DNA of 64,000 nucleotides from NCBI RefSeq assembly GCF_000718095.1, contig NZ_JOEI01000037.1, positions 18,080 through 82,079 of the forward strand, read 5' to 3'. The position numbers and the translations under genes are program-made. Source of the DNA: Streptomyces scopuliridis RB72. GTDB taxonomy: Bacteria; Actinomycetota; Actinomycetes; Streptomycetales; Streptomycetaceae. A model generated the notes under the pieces. The model did no database searches, was not told the origin of the DNA, and saw nothing but the letters and a program-made list of their open reading frames with translations. Shown piece after piece: positions 27,713 through 36,547 of the stretch; position 1 is the first letter of the stretch, and each line of letters starts with the position of its first letter.

Positions 27713-29383
27713 ATGCCCACGAGAAGAGCCTTCCTAGTGCGCGCCGCCGTGACGGCCGTCGCCATCCCGCTCGGAGCGAGCGCCTGCACGGTGGGGACGG
27801 GCGCCGATGGAACCGGGGCGGAGGGCGGTAAGGACGCGGACGCGCTCGTGTTCGGCAAGACCGACGGCGGGACGACGTTCGTCCGCAACTACAACATGTT
27901 CGGCCCTGCCACCCAGAAGTCCCCCAACAGCGAGTTGATCTACGAGCCGCTGGTGCGGATCGACTACAGCGACGGCGGAAAGGTCAAGCCCTGGCTGGCC
28001 AAGAGCCTGGAGTTCGACGAGTCCGGAACCACCCTTACCGTGAAGCTGCGCGACGACGTGAAGTTCTCGGACGGCAAGCCCATGACCGCCGACGACGTGG
28101 TCTTCTCGCTGAGCATCCCGCTGACAGACCCCGCTTTCAACACCGGCGGCACCACCTACGACCGCGTCGCCAAGAAGGATGCCGCCACCGTCGCCGTGCA
28201 CTGGCCCCGCCCGGCCTTCAGCGAATTGGGGCAGCTGGCCTCCCCTCAACTCCCGGTCGTGCCCAGGCACATCTGGGCGGGCAAGGACCTCAAGCGCTGG
28301 ACCAACCCCGACCCGGTGGGCACCGGCCCCTTCACCCTGGAGCGGTTCGCGCCCCAGCAGGTCACCCTCGGCGCCCGTACCGACTACTGGGGCGGCCGGT
28401 TCCCCTTGAAACACTTCAAGATCATCCCGACCAGCGGCGACGCCGTGAGGGCGCAACTGCTGCGTGGTGATGTGGACTGGGCCCTCGTGGCCTGGAATGG
28501 CGCGGAGCAGGAGTACGTCGCGAAGAACCCGAAGCACCACCTGTACCAGAAGTACGCCACCGGCGGCGCGTACTCCCTCTTCTTCAACACCGCCGAGGCC
28601 CCCTTCGACAACGTCCACGTGCGCAGAGCGCTGGCGATGACGATTCCGCGCAAGGACATCGTCACCACGCTCCAGCGTCCTGGTACGGAGGCCGGCCCTA
28701 CGGGACTGGTCGACGAGATCTACGCGGATGTGATCCTTCCCGAGTACCGGGGCAAGGTGCAGCAGGTCGACGCGGAGGGGGCGAGGAAGGAGCTGGCGCT
28801 CAGTGGCTTCGAGGTCCGGGGCGGCAAGCTGGTGAAGGACGGCAAGTCCTACGCCCCGAAGCTGTCGTTCAACCAGGACTTCGGCTGGGACCCCTACGCC
28901 AACATGATGGTCCGCAGCTGGGAGCAGCATCTCGGTATCAAGGTGAAGTCGGTGGGCGCCCCTGGAGCCAACCTGTTCGACCAGCAGCAGTCCGGCGACT
29001 TCGACCTCACTATCACCACCACGGGCGGGGCCGGCGTCGCCGGTGTCTACAGCGCCCTGAGCAGCCGGGCCTACCGCCCGTTGGGTGAGAAGGCCGCCAC
29101 CAACTTCGGCCGGTGGAAGGACAAGTCCACCGACGCCGCGATCGACAAGTTGCTTTCCGCGGACGATCCCACCGTGACGACGAGCGCCGGGCACGAGTTG
29201 CAGAAGATCGTTGCCGAGCAGGTGCCGTACAGCGCGATCTACAACAGCTACTGGTTCATAGCGATCAACGCCGAGCACTGGTCCGGCTGGCCCACCCCCG
29301 AACACTTCTCCTACGTGCCGTTCCCCGGTCTCGGCCCTGACACCACGCTCGCTCTCCTGAAGCTGAAGCAGGCCGTCAAGTGA
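27713..29383 (+). CDS. ABC importer substrate-binding lipoprotein (SBP_bac_5)
   Basis: A 556-residue solute-binding protein of the dipeptide/oligopeptide type. The N-terminus is a twin-arginine signal (MPTRRAFLVRAAVTAVAIPL) ending in a lipobox GASAC with Cys at residue 25. Family blocks include SELIYEPLVRIDY, GGKVKPWLAKSLEF, TLTVKLRDDVKFSDGKPM with TADDVVFS, PVGTGPFTLERF, and VRRALAMTIPRKDIV. Many such proteins in cello- and galacto-oligosaccharide loci bind sugars. Context (GH42, GH3, LacI) points to an oligosaccharide rather than a peptide; this is inference. ATG at 27713, preceded by GAGGAGCCAGGAG. First gene of a coupled importer operon. Confidence 0.9.
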   Translation: MPTRRAFLVRAAVTAVAIPLGASACTVGTGADGTGAEGGKDADALVFGKTDGGTTFVRNYNMFGPATQKSPNSELIYEPLVRIDYSDGGKVKPWLAKSLEFDESGTTLTVKLRDDVKFSDGKPMTADDVVFSLSIPLTDPAFNTGGTTYDRVAKKDAATVAVHWPRPAFSELGQLASPQLPVVPRHIWAGKDLKRWTNPDPVGTGPFTLERFAPQQVTLGARTDYWGGRFPLKHFKIIPTSGDAVRAQLLRGDVDWALVAWNGAEQEYVAKNPKHHLYQKYATGGAYSLFFNTAEAPFDNVHVRRALAMTIPRKDIVTTLQRPGTEAGPTGLVDEIYADVILPEYRGKVQQVDAEGARKELALSGFEVRGGKLVKDGKSYAPKLSFNQDFGWDPYANMMVRSWEQHLGIKVKSVGAPGANLFDQQQSGDFDLTITTTGGAGVAGVYSALSSRAYRPLGEKAATNFGRWKDKSTDAAIDKLLSADDPTVTTSAGHELQKIVAEQVPYSAIYNSYWFIAINAEHWSGWPTPEHFSYVPFPGLGPDTTLALLKLKQAVK

Positions 29384-30432
29384 CCGCAGTGACCGCCTCA
29401 GCCGCACCCGCTGTGCGCAGTGCCAGGGCTCCCCGCCGCTGGGGGTTCCTGGCACGTCGACTGGGCTTCTACCTGGCCGCCGCCTGGTCGGCGATCACTC
29501 TGAACTTCTTTCTGCCCCGGCTGATGCCGGGCGACCCGTCCGCCGCGATCGTCGACAAGCTCCAGCGCGTCAGCGGTCAGCAACTGACGCCGAGCGCCCT
29601 GGAGTCGATCCAGAAGGTCTTCGGCAATCCGGACGCCAATCTCGGCCGTCAATATCTCGACTACCTGGGCCAGTTGGCACACTTCGATCTCGGCATCTCG
29701 ATCAGCAATTTCCCCACCCCCGTGAGCGACCTGCTGTGGCAGGGCCTGCCCTGGACCCTGCTGCTGGTCGGCACGACCACGGTGATCGCGTTCGTGCTGG
29801 GCACCGGCATCGGTGCCGTGGCCGGCTGGAAGGCGGGAGGCCGCTTCGACACCGTGGTCAGCCCGCTCACCACCTTCGTCTCGGCGATCCCGTACTTCTG
29901 GATGGCGCTGCTGGGGCTCTGGCTCTTCGGCTTCCTGCTGGGCTGGTTCCCGCTGTCCGGCGGATACGACGCCGACCTGCCGATCGGCCTCTCTCCGTCG
30001 TTTCTCCTGAGCGTGCTGCATTACGGGGTGCTGCCCGCGGCCACCATCGTCTTCTCGGCCTTCGGCGGCTGGCTGCTCGGCATGCGCAACATGACGGTGA
30101 CCACCGTGAGTGAGGACTACGTCCTGCTCGCCCAGGCCAAGGGCCTGTCCGGCCGCAGGGTGATGCTCCGCTACGCGGCCCGCAACGCCGTCCTGCCGAA
30201 CTTCACGGGCTTCGCTCTCGCACTCGGCCACGTCGTCGGCGGTGCCCTGCTCACCGAGGTCGTCTTCAACTACCCGGGCATCGGCTACCTGCTCTACTCC
30301 TCGCTCCAGCAGCGCGACTACCCGGTGATGCAAGGGGTCTTCTTCCTCATCATGCTGACCGTCCTGCTGGCCAACCTGCTGGCCGACTCGGTGTATGCCC
30401 TGCTCGACCCGCGCATCAGAGAAGGAGGGTGA
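29380..30432 (+). CDS. ABC importer permease (DppB/OppB type)
   Basis: A 350-residue inner-membrane permease. The start region FLARRLGFYLAAAWSAITLN and FFLPRLMPGDPSAAIVDKL is the typical DppB N-terminal helix with the conserved PGDP. A large extracytoplasmic loop follows, then the core helices. The cytoplasmic EAA-type loop is VTTVSEDYVLLAQAKGLSGR, and the C-terminus has FNYPGIGYLLYSSLQQRDYP. The GTG at 29380 overlaps the stop of the binding-protein gene (GTGA), showing translational coupling. It pairs with the next permease to form the channel. Confidence 0.93.
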   Translation: MTAVTASAAPAVRSARAPRRWGFLARRLGFYLAAAWSAITLNFFLPRLMPGDPSAAIVDKLQRVSGQQLTPSALESIQKVFGNPDANLGRQYLDYLGQLAHFDLGISISNFPTPVSDLLWQGLPWTLLLVGTTTVIAFVLGTGIGAVAGWKAGGRFDTVVSPLTTFVSAIPYFWMALLGLWLFGFLLGWFPLSGGYDADLPIGLSPSFLLSVLHYGVLPAATIVFSAFGGWLLGMRNMTVTTVSEDYVLLAQAKGLSGRRVMLRYAARNAVLPNFTGFALALGHVVGGALLTEVVFNYPGIGYLLYSSLQQRDYPVMQGVFFLIMLTVLLANLLADSVYALLDPRIREGG

Positions 30433-30438
30433 CGGGCG

Positions 30439-31338
30439 TTGAGTACCGCATTCCTCACCAGTTGGAAGGTCCGCATCGGCCTCGGCATTCTGGCCCTGTT
30501 CTGCCTGCTGGCCGTGCTCGGCCCCTGGCTGGCACACAGCCTGCTGGGTCTCGACCCGCGCGCCAACGACACCAGCGTCATCGCCCGGCCACCCAGCGGT
30601 GAACACCTTCTGGGAACCAACCAGTTCGGACAGGACGTCCTCGCCCAGGTCATCGCCGGTGCCCGGGGCTCGATGTACGTCGGGCTGCTCGGCGCGGTGG
30701 TCGGCACCGCGATGGCGATCCTGGTCGGCGTATCGGCCGGATACTACGGCGGCCGGACGGACGCCGCCCTGAACTTCCTGACGAACCTGTTCCTCGTGCT
30801 GCCCGCGCTGCCGCTCATCTTGATCGTGACCGGCTACCTTCAGGGCACCGGGCTCACCACCATCGCCCTGATCATCGGCTTCTTCGGCTGGTCCGGCGGG
30901 GCACGCACACTGCGCGCCCAGGCGCTCAGCATCGCGAACCGTGATTTCGTACGGGCCATGCGGATGCTCGGCGAACGTGGCCGCCGGCTGGTCTTCGCCG
31001 AAGTGCTGCCCCATCTGACCGGCCTCATCGCCTCGATGTTCCTGCACGCGATGATCGGCGCGGTGATGGCCGAGGCGGGACTCGCGTTCCTCGGAATCTC
31101 CGACTCCTCGGCGATCAGCTGGGGAACGATGATCCAGTCGGCGCAGCAGCAGAGCGCCGTGCTGCGCGGCCTGTGGTGGTGGTTCGTACCGCCCGGTCTG
31201 TGCATCGCCCTGATCGGTACGGCGGCGGCACTGGTCAACTTCGGCGTCGACGAACTCGCCAATCCCAAGCTGAGGGTCGCCCGCCCCGCGTCTGTGCGCA
31301 GGACCAAGCGGCCGGCGCGAGCGGGAGGCGGGGCTTGA
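30439..31338 (+). CDS. ABC importer permease (DppC/OppC type)
   Basis: A 299-residue permease, the second half of the channel. It has the DppC-type N-terminal region with HLLGTNQFGQDVLAQVIAGA, transmembrane blocks such as GLLGAVVGTAMAILVGVSAG, the EAA-type loop SIANRDFVRAMRMLGERGRR, and EAGLAFLGISDSSAISWGTM near the C-terminus. The start is TTG at 30439, supported by GGAGGG nine bases upstream, a rarer start chosen because no ATG or GTG begins the conserved part. It lies six bases after the previous gene. Confidence 0.92.
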   Translation: MSTAFLTSWKVRIGLGILALFCLLAVLGPWLAHSLLGLDPRANDTSVIARPPSGEHLLGTNQFGQDVLAQVIAGARGSMYVGLLGAVVGTAMAILVGVSAGYYGGRTDAALNFLTNLFLVLPALPLILIVTGYLQGTGLTTIALIIGFFGWSGGARTLRAQALSIANRDFVRAMRMLGERGRRLVFAEVLPHLTGLIASMFLHAMIGAVMAEAGLAFLGISDSSAISWGTMIQSAQQQSAVLRGLWWWFVPPGLCIALIGTAAALVNFGVDELANPKLRVARPASVRRTKRPARAGGGA

Positions 31339-31366
31339 TGACCGGGTATCCCATGCCTCTCCGTTC

Positions 31367-31378
31367 AGTGACCGTTCA
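31367..31378 (+). promoter_or_regulatory. Possible regulator half-operator shared with the 43.9-kb locus
   Basis: The 12-mer AGTGACCGTTCA, just upstream of the first ATPase gene, is the exact reverse complement of TGAACGGTCACT found twice near 43.9-44.0 kb beside another LacI gene. It may be chance or a cross-talk site. Confidence 0.25.
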
Positions 31379-31396
31379 GCCCGGAGGTGGATCCTG

Positions 31397-32455
31397 ATGA
31401 CCGTACAGGCCGAGTACCAACGCTCTTCCACAGCCCCCGTCGGACAGGCCGTCCTGGAGGTCCGCGGCCTGACCGTCGAGTACGCCACCGGCAGCGTGCC
31501 CGTGCGCGCCTGCTCCGACGTCTCCTTCACCCTGCACCGGGGTGAGATCCTCGGCGTCGCGGGAGAGTCGGGCTCCGGGAAGTCCACGCTGATCACCGCC
31601 CTGACCCGGCTGCAGCGTCCGCCCGCCGTCACCACCGGGGGAGAGATCCTCTTCCATGGCCGGGACGGCGCTCCCCCCGTCGACCTCGTCGCGCTCGGCA
31701 GCAAGCAGTTGCGTCGATATCGGTGGACGGCGTTGTCCATCGTGCTGCAGTCCGCGATGGACGCGCTGAATCCGGTGATGCGGATCGGCGCCCAGTTCAC
31801 CGACGTCTTGCGTGCCCGCGACCGCTCGCTGAACAAGCGGGACGCCTGGACGCGTGCGGCGGAACTGCTCGCCCTGGTCGGCATCTCCGCGGACCGGGTC
31901 CGCGACTACCCGCACCAGCTCTCCGGCGGGATGCGCCAGCGCGCTGCCATCGCCCTGGCCCTGGCCTGCGGTCCCGAGCTGGTGGTGATGGACGAGCCGA
32001 CGACGGCCGTCGACGTGGTGATGCAACGGCAGATCCTCGCCCAAGTCCTGCGCCTGCGCCGGGAGCTGGGCTTCGCGGTCATCTTTGTCACCCACGACCT
32101 GTCATTGCTGCTCGAACTGGCTGACCGCATCGCCATCATGTACGCCGGCCGCATCGTCGAGGTGGGCGAGGCGGCGGCGCTCTACAGCGCCCCGAAACAC
32201 CCGTACACCCAGGGCCTGCGGGACTCCTTCCCTCCGTTGCGCGCCCCGCTGCGCACCCTGAACGGCATCCCCGGAACCCCGCCCGACCTGCGCCGTCCAC
32301 CGACCGGCTGCGCGTTCCACCCGCGCTGCGCACGGCGGACGGAGGGCTGCGACGAACGACTCCCTGTGCTCCTGCCGGTGGGTCCGGAACCCGGGCACGA
32401 GGCGGCGTGCCTGCTCAACGAGACTGACGGCGAGATGGAAGGCAGGATCGGATGA
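31397..32455 (+). CDS. ABC importer ATPase (DppD/OppD type)
   Basis: A 352-residue ATP-binding protein that powers the importer. Walker A is GESGSGKST at about 56-64, the signature is LSGGMRQR, Walker B is ELVVMDEPTTAVD and the switch is FVTHDLSL. The C-terminal OppD/F extension is present, with PKHPYTQGLRDSFP and the Cys-rich GCAFHPRCARRTEGCDER that ligates an iron-sulphur cluster or metal in some relatives. ATG at 31397 after GGAGGTGG. It overlaps the next ATPase gene by four bases. Confidence 0.93.
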   Translation: MTVQAEYQRSSTAPVGQAVLEVRGLTVEYATGSVPVRACSDVSFTLHRGEILGVAGESGSGKSTLITALTRLQRPPAVTTGGEILFHGRDGAPPVDLVALGSKQLRRYRWTALSIVLQSAMDALNPVMRIGAQFTDVLRARDRSLNKRDAWTRAAELLALVGISADRVRDYPHQLSGGMRQRAAIALALACGPELVVMDEPTTAVDVVMQRQILAQVLRLRRELGFAVIFVTHDLSLLLELADRIAIMYAGRIVEVGEAAALYSAPKHPYTQGLRDSFPPLRAPLRTLNGIPGTPPDLRRPPTGCAFHPRCARRTEGCDERLPVLLPVGPEPGHEAACLLNETDGEMEGRIG

Positions 32456-33588
32456 CCGAGTCAGTACCCGAAGTCGCGTCTGCTCCGGATCGGCAGGCGG
32501 CTCAGGCGCCCGAGCAGACGGACGCACCGACGTACGTCCTGGAAGCGCGCGACGTCTCCAAGCACTTCACCGTCCGCGGTCCGCTCGGCCGTACCTCCGT
32601 CGTACGCGCGGTCGAGGACGCGACCGTCCGCCTGAGGCCCGGCCAGATCCTGGCGCTGGTGGGGGAGAGCGGCAGCGGGAAGACCACCCTCGCCCGGATG
32701 CTGGCCCGCTTCCACGAACCGACACAGGGCGAGATCCTGCTGCGCGGTGAGCCCGTGACCGGCAGCCGACGGGCACAGCGCGCCTATCACTCCGAGGTCC
32801 AGCTGATCTTCCAGGACCCCTTCGGGGCGCTGAACCCGTTGCACCGCGTCCGTTACAACCTCGACCGGGCGCTGCGCCTGCATCAGCCGCACCTGACCGC
32901 CGCCGGGCGCGAGCAGCGGATGACGGAGCTTCTGGAGCGGGTCAGCCTTACCCCGGCCGCGGAGTTCGCGGCGAAGTTCCCGCACGAACTCTCCGGCGGG
33001 CAGCGCCAGCGTGTGGTGATCGCCCGTGCGCTCGCCGTGGAGCCCAAGGTCCTGCTCGGGGACGAGCCGATCTCCATGCTGGACGTGTCGATCCGGCTGG
33101 AGATGCTCAACCTGCTGCAGCGGCTGCGCACCGAGGACGGGCTGGCGCTGCTGTACATCACGCACGACATCGCCGGCGCCCGTTACCTCTGTGACGAGAT
33201 CGCCGTGATGTACGCCGGGCAGATGGTGGAGTCCGGTCCCAAGGAGGAGGTCATCTCGTCTCCGCAGCATCCGTACACCAAACTGCTCATAGAGTCCTCC
33301 CCGGACCCCGAGCGCGGCGTAGGGGACCGCGATGAACTCTTCGCCGGAGCCGACGAGTTGGGCGAGCCACCCAGTCTGATCGACCCGCCGACGGGCTGCC
33401 GGTTCCATCCCCGCTGCCCGTTCGCGATGCCGGAGTGCGCCACCGAGGCTCCGCCGCGCACGGAGCTGGGCGACGGGCACTGGGCAACCTGCTGGCTGCA
33501 CGTCAAGGGCCGGGCCGGGGAACTCGCCGAGACGACACATGCCGCGGCGACCGGCGCCCGGCGGGGCACGCTCCAGGAGGCATCATGA
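32452..33588 (+). CDS. ABC importer ATPase (DppF/OppF type)
   Basis: A 378-residue second ATPase. Walker A is GESGSGKTT, the Q-loop region [12 protein letters not shown], the signature LSGGQRQR, and Walker [13 protein letters not shown]. The C-terminus again has [12 protein letters not shown] and a Cys-containing [16 protein letters not shown]. The ATG at 32452 overlaps the stop of the previous gene and its own stop overlaps the ATG of the LacI gene, so the transporter and its regulator are one coupled unit. Confidence 0.93.
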   Translation: MTESVPEVASAPDRQAAQAPEQTDAPTYVLEARDVSKHFTVRGPLGRTSVVRAVEDATVRLRPGQILALVGESGSGKTTLARMLARFHEPTQGEILLRGEPVTGSRRAQRAYHSEVQLIFQDPFGALNPLHRVRYNLDRALRLHQPHLTAAGREQRMTELLERVSLTPAAEFAAKFPHELSGGQRQRVVIARALAVEPKVLLGDEPISMLDVSIRLEMLNLLQRLRTEDGLALLYITHDIAGARYLCDEIAVMYAGQMVESGPKEEVISSPQHPYTKLLIESSPDPERGVGDRDELFAGADELGEPPSLIDPPTGCRFHPRCPFAMPECATEAPPRTELGDGHWATCWLHVKGRAGELAETTHAAATGARRGTLQEAS

Positions 33589-34634
33589 CAGCGCGACGGC
33601 GCGGCAAGGCACCCAGCCAGGCGGACGTGGCACGGCTGGCCGGGGTGTCCCAGTCAGCGGTGTCCCGGGTGATCAGCGGGAACGCGGCGACCGCGCGGAT
33701 CCCGGAAGAGACCCGGCAGCGGGTCTTCGAGGCGGTGCGAAAGCTGGGTTACGTCGCCAATCCGGCCGCTCGGGCGATGCGCAATCAGCGCAACAACCTG
33801 CTGGGTGTGCACACCTTCGAGCGTGTCTTCCCGCGTGCGTGTGAGGACTTCTACTTCGAGTTCCTGCTCGGGATCGAGGAGCGGGCCGAGGAGACCGGCT
33901 TCGACCTGGTGCTGTTCACCTCGACCGGGTCCGGCGGCGACGGCGAGCGCAAGATCTACCGGAACGGCACCAACCGGCTCAACCTGGCCGACGGCAGCAT
34001 CCTGCTCGGCGTCTCCACCGACCGCGGCGAACTGGCCCGGCTCTGGTACGAGGGATACCCCTTCGTCCACATCGGCCGCCGTGAGGTGCCCGGCGCGGAG
34101 ATCCCGCAGATCATCCCCGATTACCGGTCGGCGAGCGCGCAGATCGTGGAACGGCTCGCCGAACACGGTCACCGGCGGCTCGGCTATGTGCGCGAGTGGA
34201 TGGAGATGGAGCCGTACGAGGACCGCCGCTCCGGCTATGCGGAGACCGTCGGGCAGCTGGGGCTGACCGACACCTCCCCGGGGTTTCTCGGCACGCATGG
34301 CATCGGGGAAGACTGGCTGGACGAGGTGGCGCGCGGCGCGGTGACCGCGATCGTGGTGGAGAGCCAGTCCCTCGCGGAGTCCCTGCGCGAGGGACTGGCC
34401 GCTCGTGGGCGGAAGATCCCCGAAGACGTGTCCGTTGCCGTTCTGGAGGCGGCGCCGGCGGACCTCGCCGGACAGTGGGACTCCCTGGTGATCCCCCGCA
34501 TCGAGATCGGCCGCATCGCCGTGGACCGGCTGCACGCCATGCTCGACGACCCCGAGAAGCGGACCGGGAACCTGCTGGTGCCGTGTCCGCTGGTTCCCGG
34601 CACCACCATCGCGACCGTGAGCGAGCAGGCCTGA
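33585..34634 (+). CDS. LacI-family transcriptional regulator
   Basis: A 349-residue LacI-type repressor. The headpiece includes [20 protein letters not shown] and [15 protein letters not shown], with the hinge [12 protein letters not shown]. The periplasmic-binding-protein-like sensor follows with [15 protein letters not shown]. The ATG at 33585 overlaps the stop of the second ATPase gene (ATGA). Being the last gene of the importer operon, it probably provides feedback repression through the perfect palindrome at 27646-27667. The effector is likely the imported sugar or a product of GH42 or GH3. Its ligand-binding part is more divergent than the headpiece. Confidence 0.9.
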   Translation: MTARRRGKAPSQADVARLAGVSQSAVSRVISGNAATARIPEETRQRVFEAVRKLGYVANPAARAMRNQRNNLLGVHTFERVFPRACEDFYFEFLLGIEERAEETGFDLVLFTSTGSGGDGERKIYRNGTNRLNLADGSILLGVSTDRGELARLWYEGYPFVHIGRREVPGAEIPQIIPDYRSASAQIVERLAEHGHRRLGYVREWMEMEPYEDRRSGYAETVGQLGLTDTSPGFLGTHGIGEDWLDEVARGAVTAIVVESQSLAESLREGLAARGRKIPEDVSVAVLEAAPADLAGQWDSLVIPRIEIGRIAVDRLHAMLDDPEKRTGNLLVPCPLVPGTTIATVSEQA

Positions 34635-34855
34635 TCACCCGGCAATCCCGGACCCGCTGCGAGACAAGGAGCGCCGTCCGCCGGCCCCGGCTGCCCGGAA
34701 ACGGACGAACGGCGGGCCAGAGCCGCCCGCACGCCGTTTCCATGGCTGCCCGAACACCCTTCACCACCACTGTGAACGCCCGCCACTCCGGAACAGCCGT
34801 GCCCCCTGAACCGACCACTCCGACCGGTAGAACCGGCAGAAGGAGCCCCTGGGCC

Positions 34856-36457
34856 ATGACAGAAATGCGAACCGAGATCCTCGTCGTCGGCGGCGGACTG
34901 GGCGGTGTGGCGGCGGCGCTCACCGCCGCCCGGCTCGGCCGGACGGTGGTGCTCACCGAGGCCACCGACTGGCTCGGCGGGCAGCTCACCGCCCAGGCCG
35001 TGCCGCCCGACGAGCATCCCTGGATCGAGGGCTCCGCCTGCCCGCCCGGCTACGCCGAGTTGCGCCGGCGGGTGCGCGACTACTACCGCCGCAACTACCC
35101 CCTCAGACCCGACGCCGCGCAGGACCCGCTCCTCGACCCGGGGCTCGGCGTCGTGAGCCGGATGTGCCACGAGCCGCGAGTGGCCGTCGCCGTCATCGAG
35201 GAGATGCTTGCTCCGTGGCGGTCCTCCGGTGCGATCACCGTCCTTACAGGCTATGAACCCGTAGCCGCGCACACCGACGGGGACCGCATCGAGGCGGTCA
35301 CGCTGGCCGACCGGCACAACGGACGCGAGGTCACCGTCCATGCCGTGTACGTCGCCGACGCCACCGAGCTCGGCGACCTGCTGGAGCTGGCCGGCGTGGA
35401 GCACGTCATCGGCGCGGAAGGCCGCGACGAGACCGGGGAGCCGCACGCGCCCGAGACCGCTGACCCCCTCGACCAGCAGGCCGTGTCCTGGTGCTTCGCC
35501 CTGGACTACCGGCCCGGCGAGGAGCATGTGATCGAACGGCCCGCCTCCTACGACCACTGGCGCACCACCGTCGCCCCATTCTGGCCCGGCCCGCAACTCT
35601 CCTTCACCGACGTCGTCCCGATCACCCTTCAGCAGCGCACCTGGCCGCTGATGGGAGCCGACCGGGACGCCGGCGAGCACTTCGACCTGTGGCAGTTCCG
35701 TCGCATCCTGGCCCGTGAGAAGTTCGCGACCGGAGCCTTCGCCTCCGACCTCACCGTCGCCAACTGGCCGCAGATCGACTACTGGGAGGCGCCGCTGCTC
35801 GGCGTCGACACCGCGGCCCGGCAGGCGGCGCTCGTGGCCAGCCGGGAGTTGTCGCTGTCCTTCCTGCACTGGCTGCAGACCGAAGCCCCCCGCCCCGACG
35901 GCGGCACCGGCTGGCCGGGCCTGCGGCTGCGCCCCGACATCACCGGTACCGCGGACGGCCTGGCCAAGACTCCGTACATCCGCGAATCACGCCGTATCAA
36001 GGCCGAGTTCACCGTTCTCGAACAGCATGTGGGCGTCGAGGCCCGCCCGCCGGGTTCCGGGAGTGAGGTGTTCCACGACAGTGTGGGTCTCGGCAGCTAC
36101 CGCATCGACCTGCACCCCAGCACCGGTGGCCGCACCTATATCGACATCGAGTCCTACCCCTTCCAGATCCCGCTGGGCGCCCTGATCCCCGTACGCGTCG
36201 ACAACCTCCTGCCGGCCAACAAGAACATCGGCACCACGCACATCACCAACGGCTGTTACCGCCTGCATCCCGCGGAGTGGGCCATCGGCGAAGCCGTCGG
36301 GGCCCTCGCCGGCTTCTGCCTCGACAGAGCCCTGCCGCCCCGCAAGGTCCGTTCCGACCAGGCCCAACTGACCGACTATCAGCAATTGCTCAGCGACACC
36401 CTCGGCATCCGCCTGGCCTGGCCGGAGGAGATCCGCTCCCGACCGCACCACTACTGA
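34856..36457 (+). CDS. FAD-dependent oxidoreductase (FAD_oxidored family)
   Basis: A 533-residue flavoprotein. The N-terminal dinucleotide-binding motif ILVVGGGLGGVAAALTAARL is followed by LTEATDWLGGQLTAQ, typical of the FAD_oxidored (PF12831-like) family. Further blocks are YVADATELGDLLELAGVEH and the C-terminal NLLPANKNIGTTHITNGCYR with the FAD-contacting segment. No signal peptide. Members of this family are common in polysaccharide-utilisation loci, but their reaction is mostly undefined. ATG at 34856 after AGAAGGAG. It follows the LacI gene by 221 bp and precedes the GH3 gene, so it likely belongs to the same sugar pathway, perhaps oxidising a sugar ring or lactol. Confidence 0.8.
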   Translation: MTEMRTEILVVGGGLGGVAAALTAARLGRTVVLTEATDWLGGQLTAQAVPPDEHPWIEGSACPPGYAELRRRVRDYYRRNYPLRPDAAQDPLLDPGLGVVSRMCHEPRVAVAVIEEMLAPWRSSGAITVLTGYEPVAAHTDGDRIEAVTLADRHNGREVTVHAVYVADATELGDLLELAGVEHVIGAEGRDETGEPHAPETADPLDQQAVSWCFALDYRPGEEHVIERPASYDHWRTTVAPFWPGPQLSFTDVVPITLQQRTWPLMGADRDAGEHFDLWQFRRILAREKFATGAFASDLTVANWPQIDYWEAPLLGVDTAARQAALVASRELSLSFLHWLQTEAPRPDGGTGWPGLRLRPDITGTADGLAKTPYIRESRRIKAEFTVLEQHVGVEARPPGSGSEVFHDSVGLGSYRIDLHPSTGGRTYIDIESYPFQIPLGALIPVRVDNLLPANKNIGTTHITNGCYRLHPAEWAIGEAVGALAGFCLDRALPPRKVRSDQAQLTDYQQLLSDTLGIRLAWPEEIRSRPHHY

Positions 36458-36547
36458 GACCGCGCCGTTGCCGAGCACAGCTCCCGCGCTCCTGGACCCC
36501 TGACGGCCGGGGGCGCGGGCCCCATCCACACCCGAGAGGACCCCGCC

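Noticed and set aside
29398..31884. An 828-codon minus-strand frame opposite the importer permeases
   Set aside because: It lies antisense to two certain permease genes, has no recognisable domain and reflects high GC codon bias.
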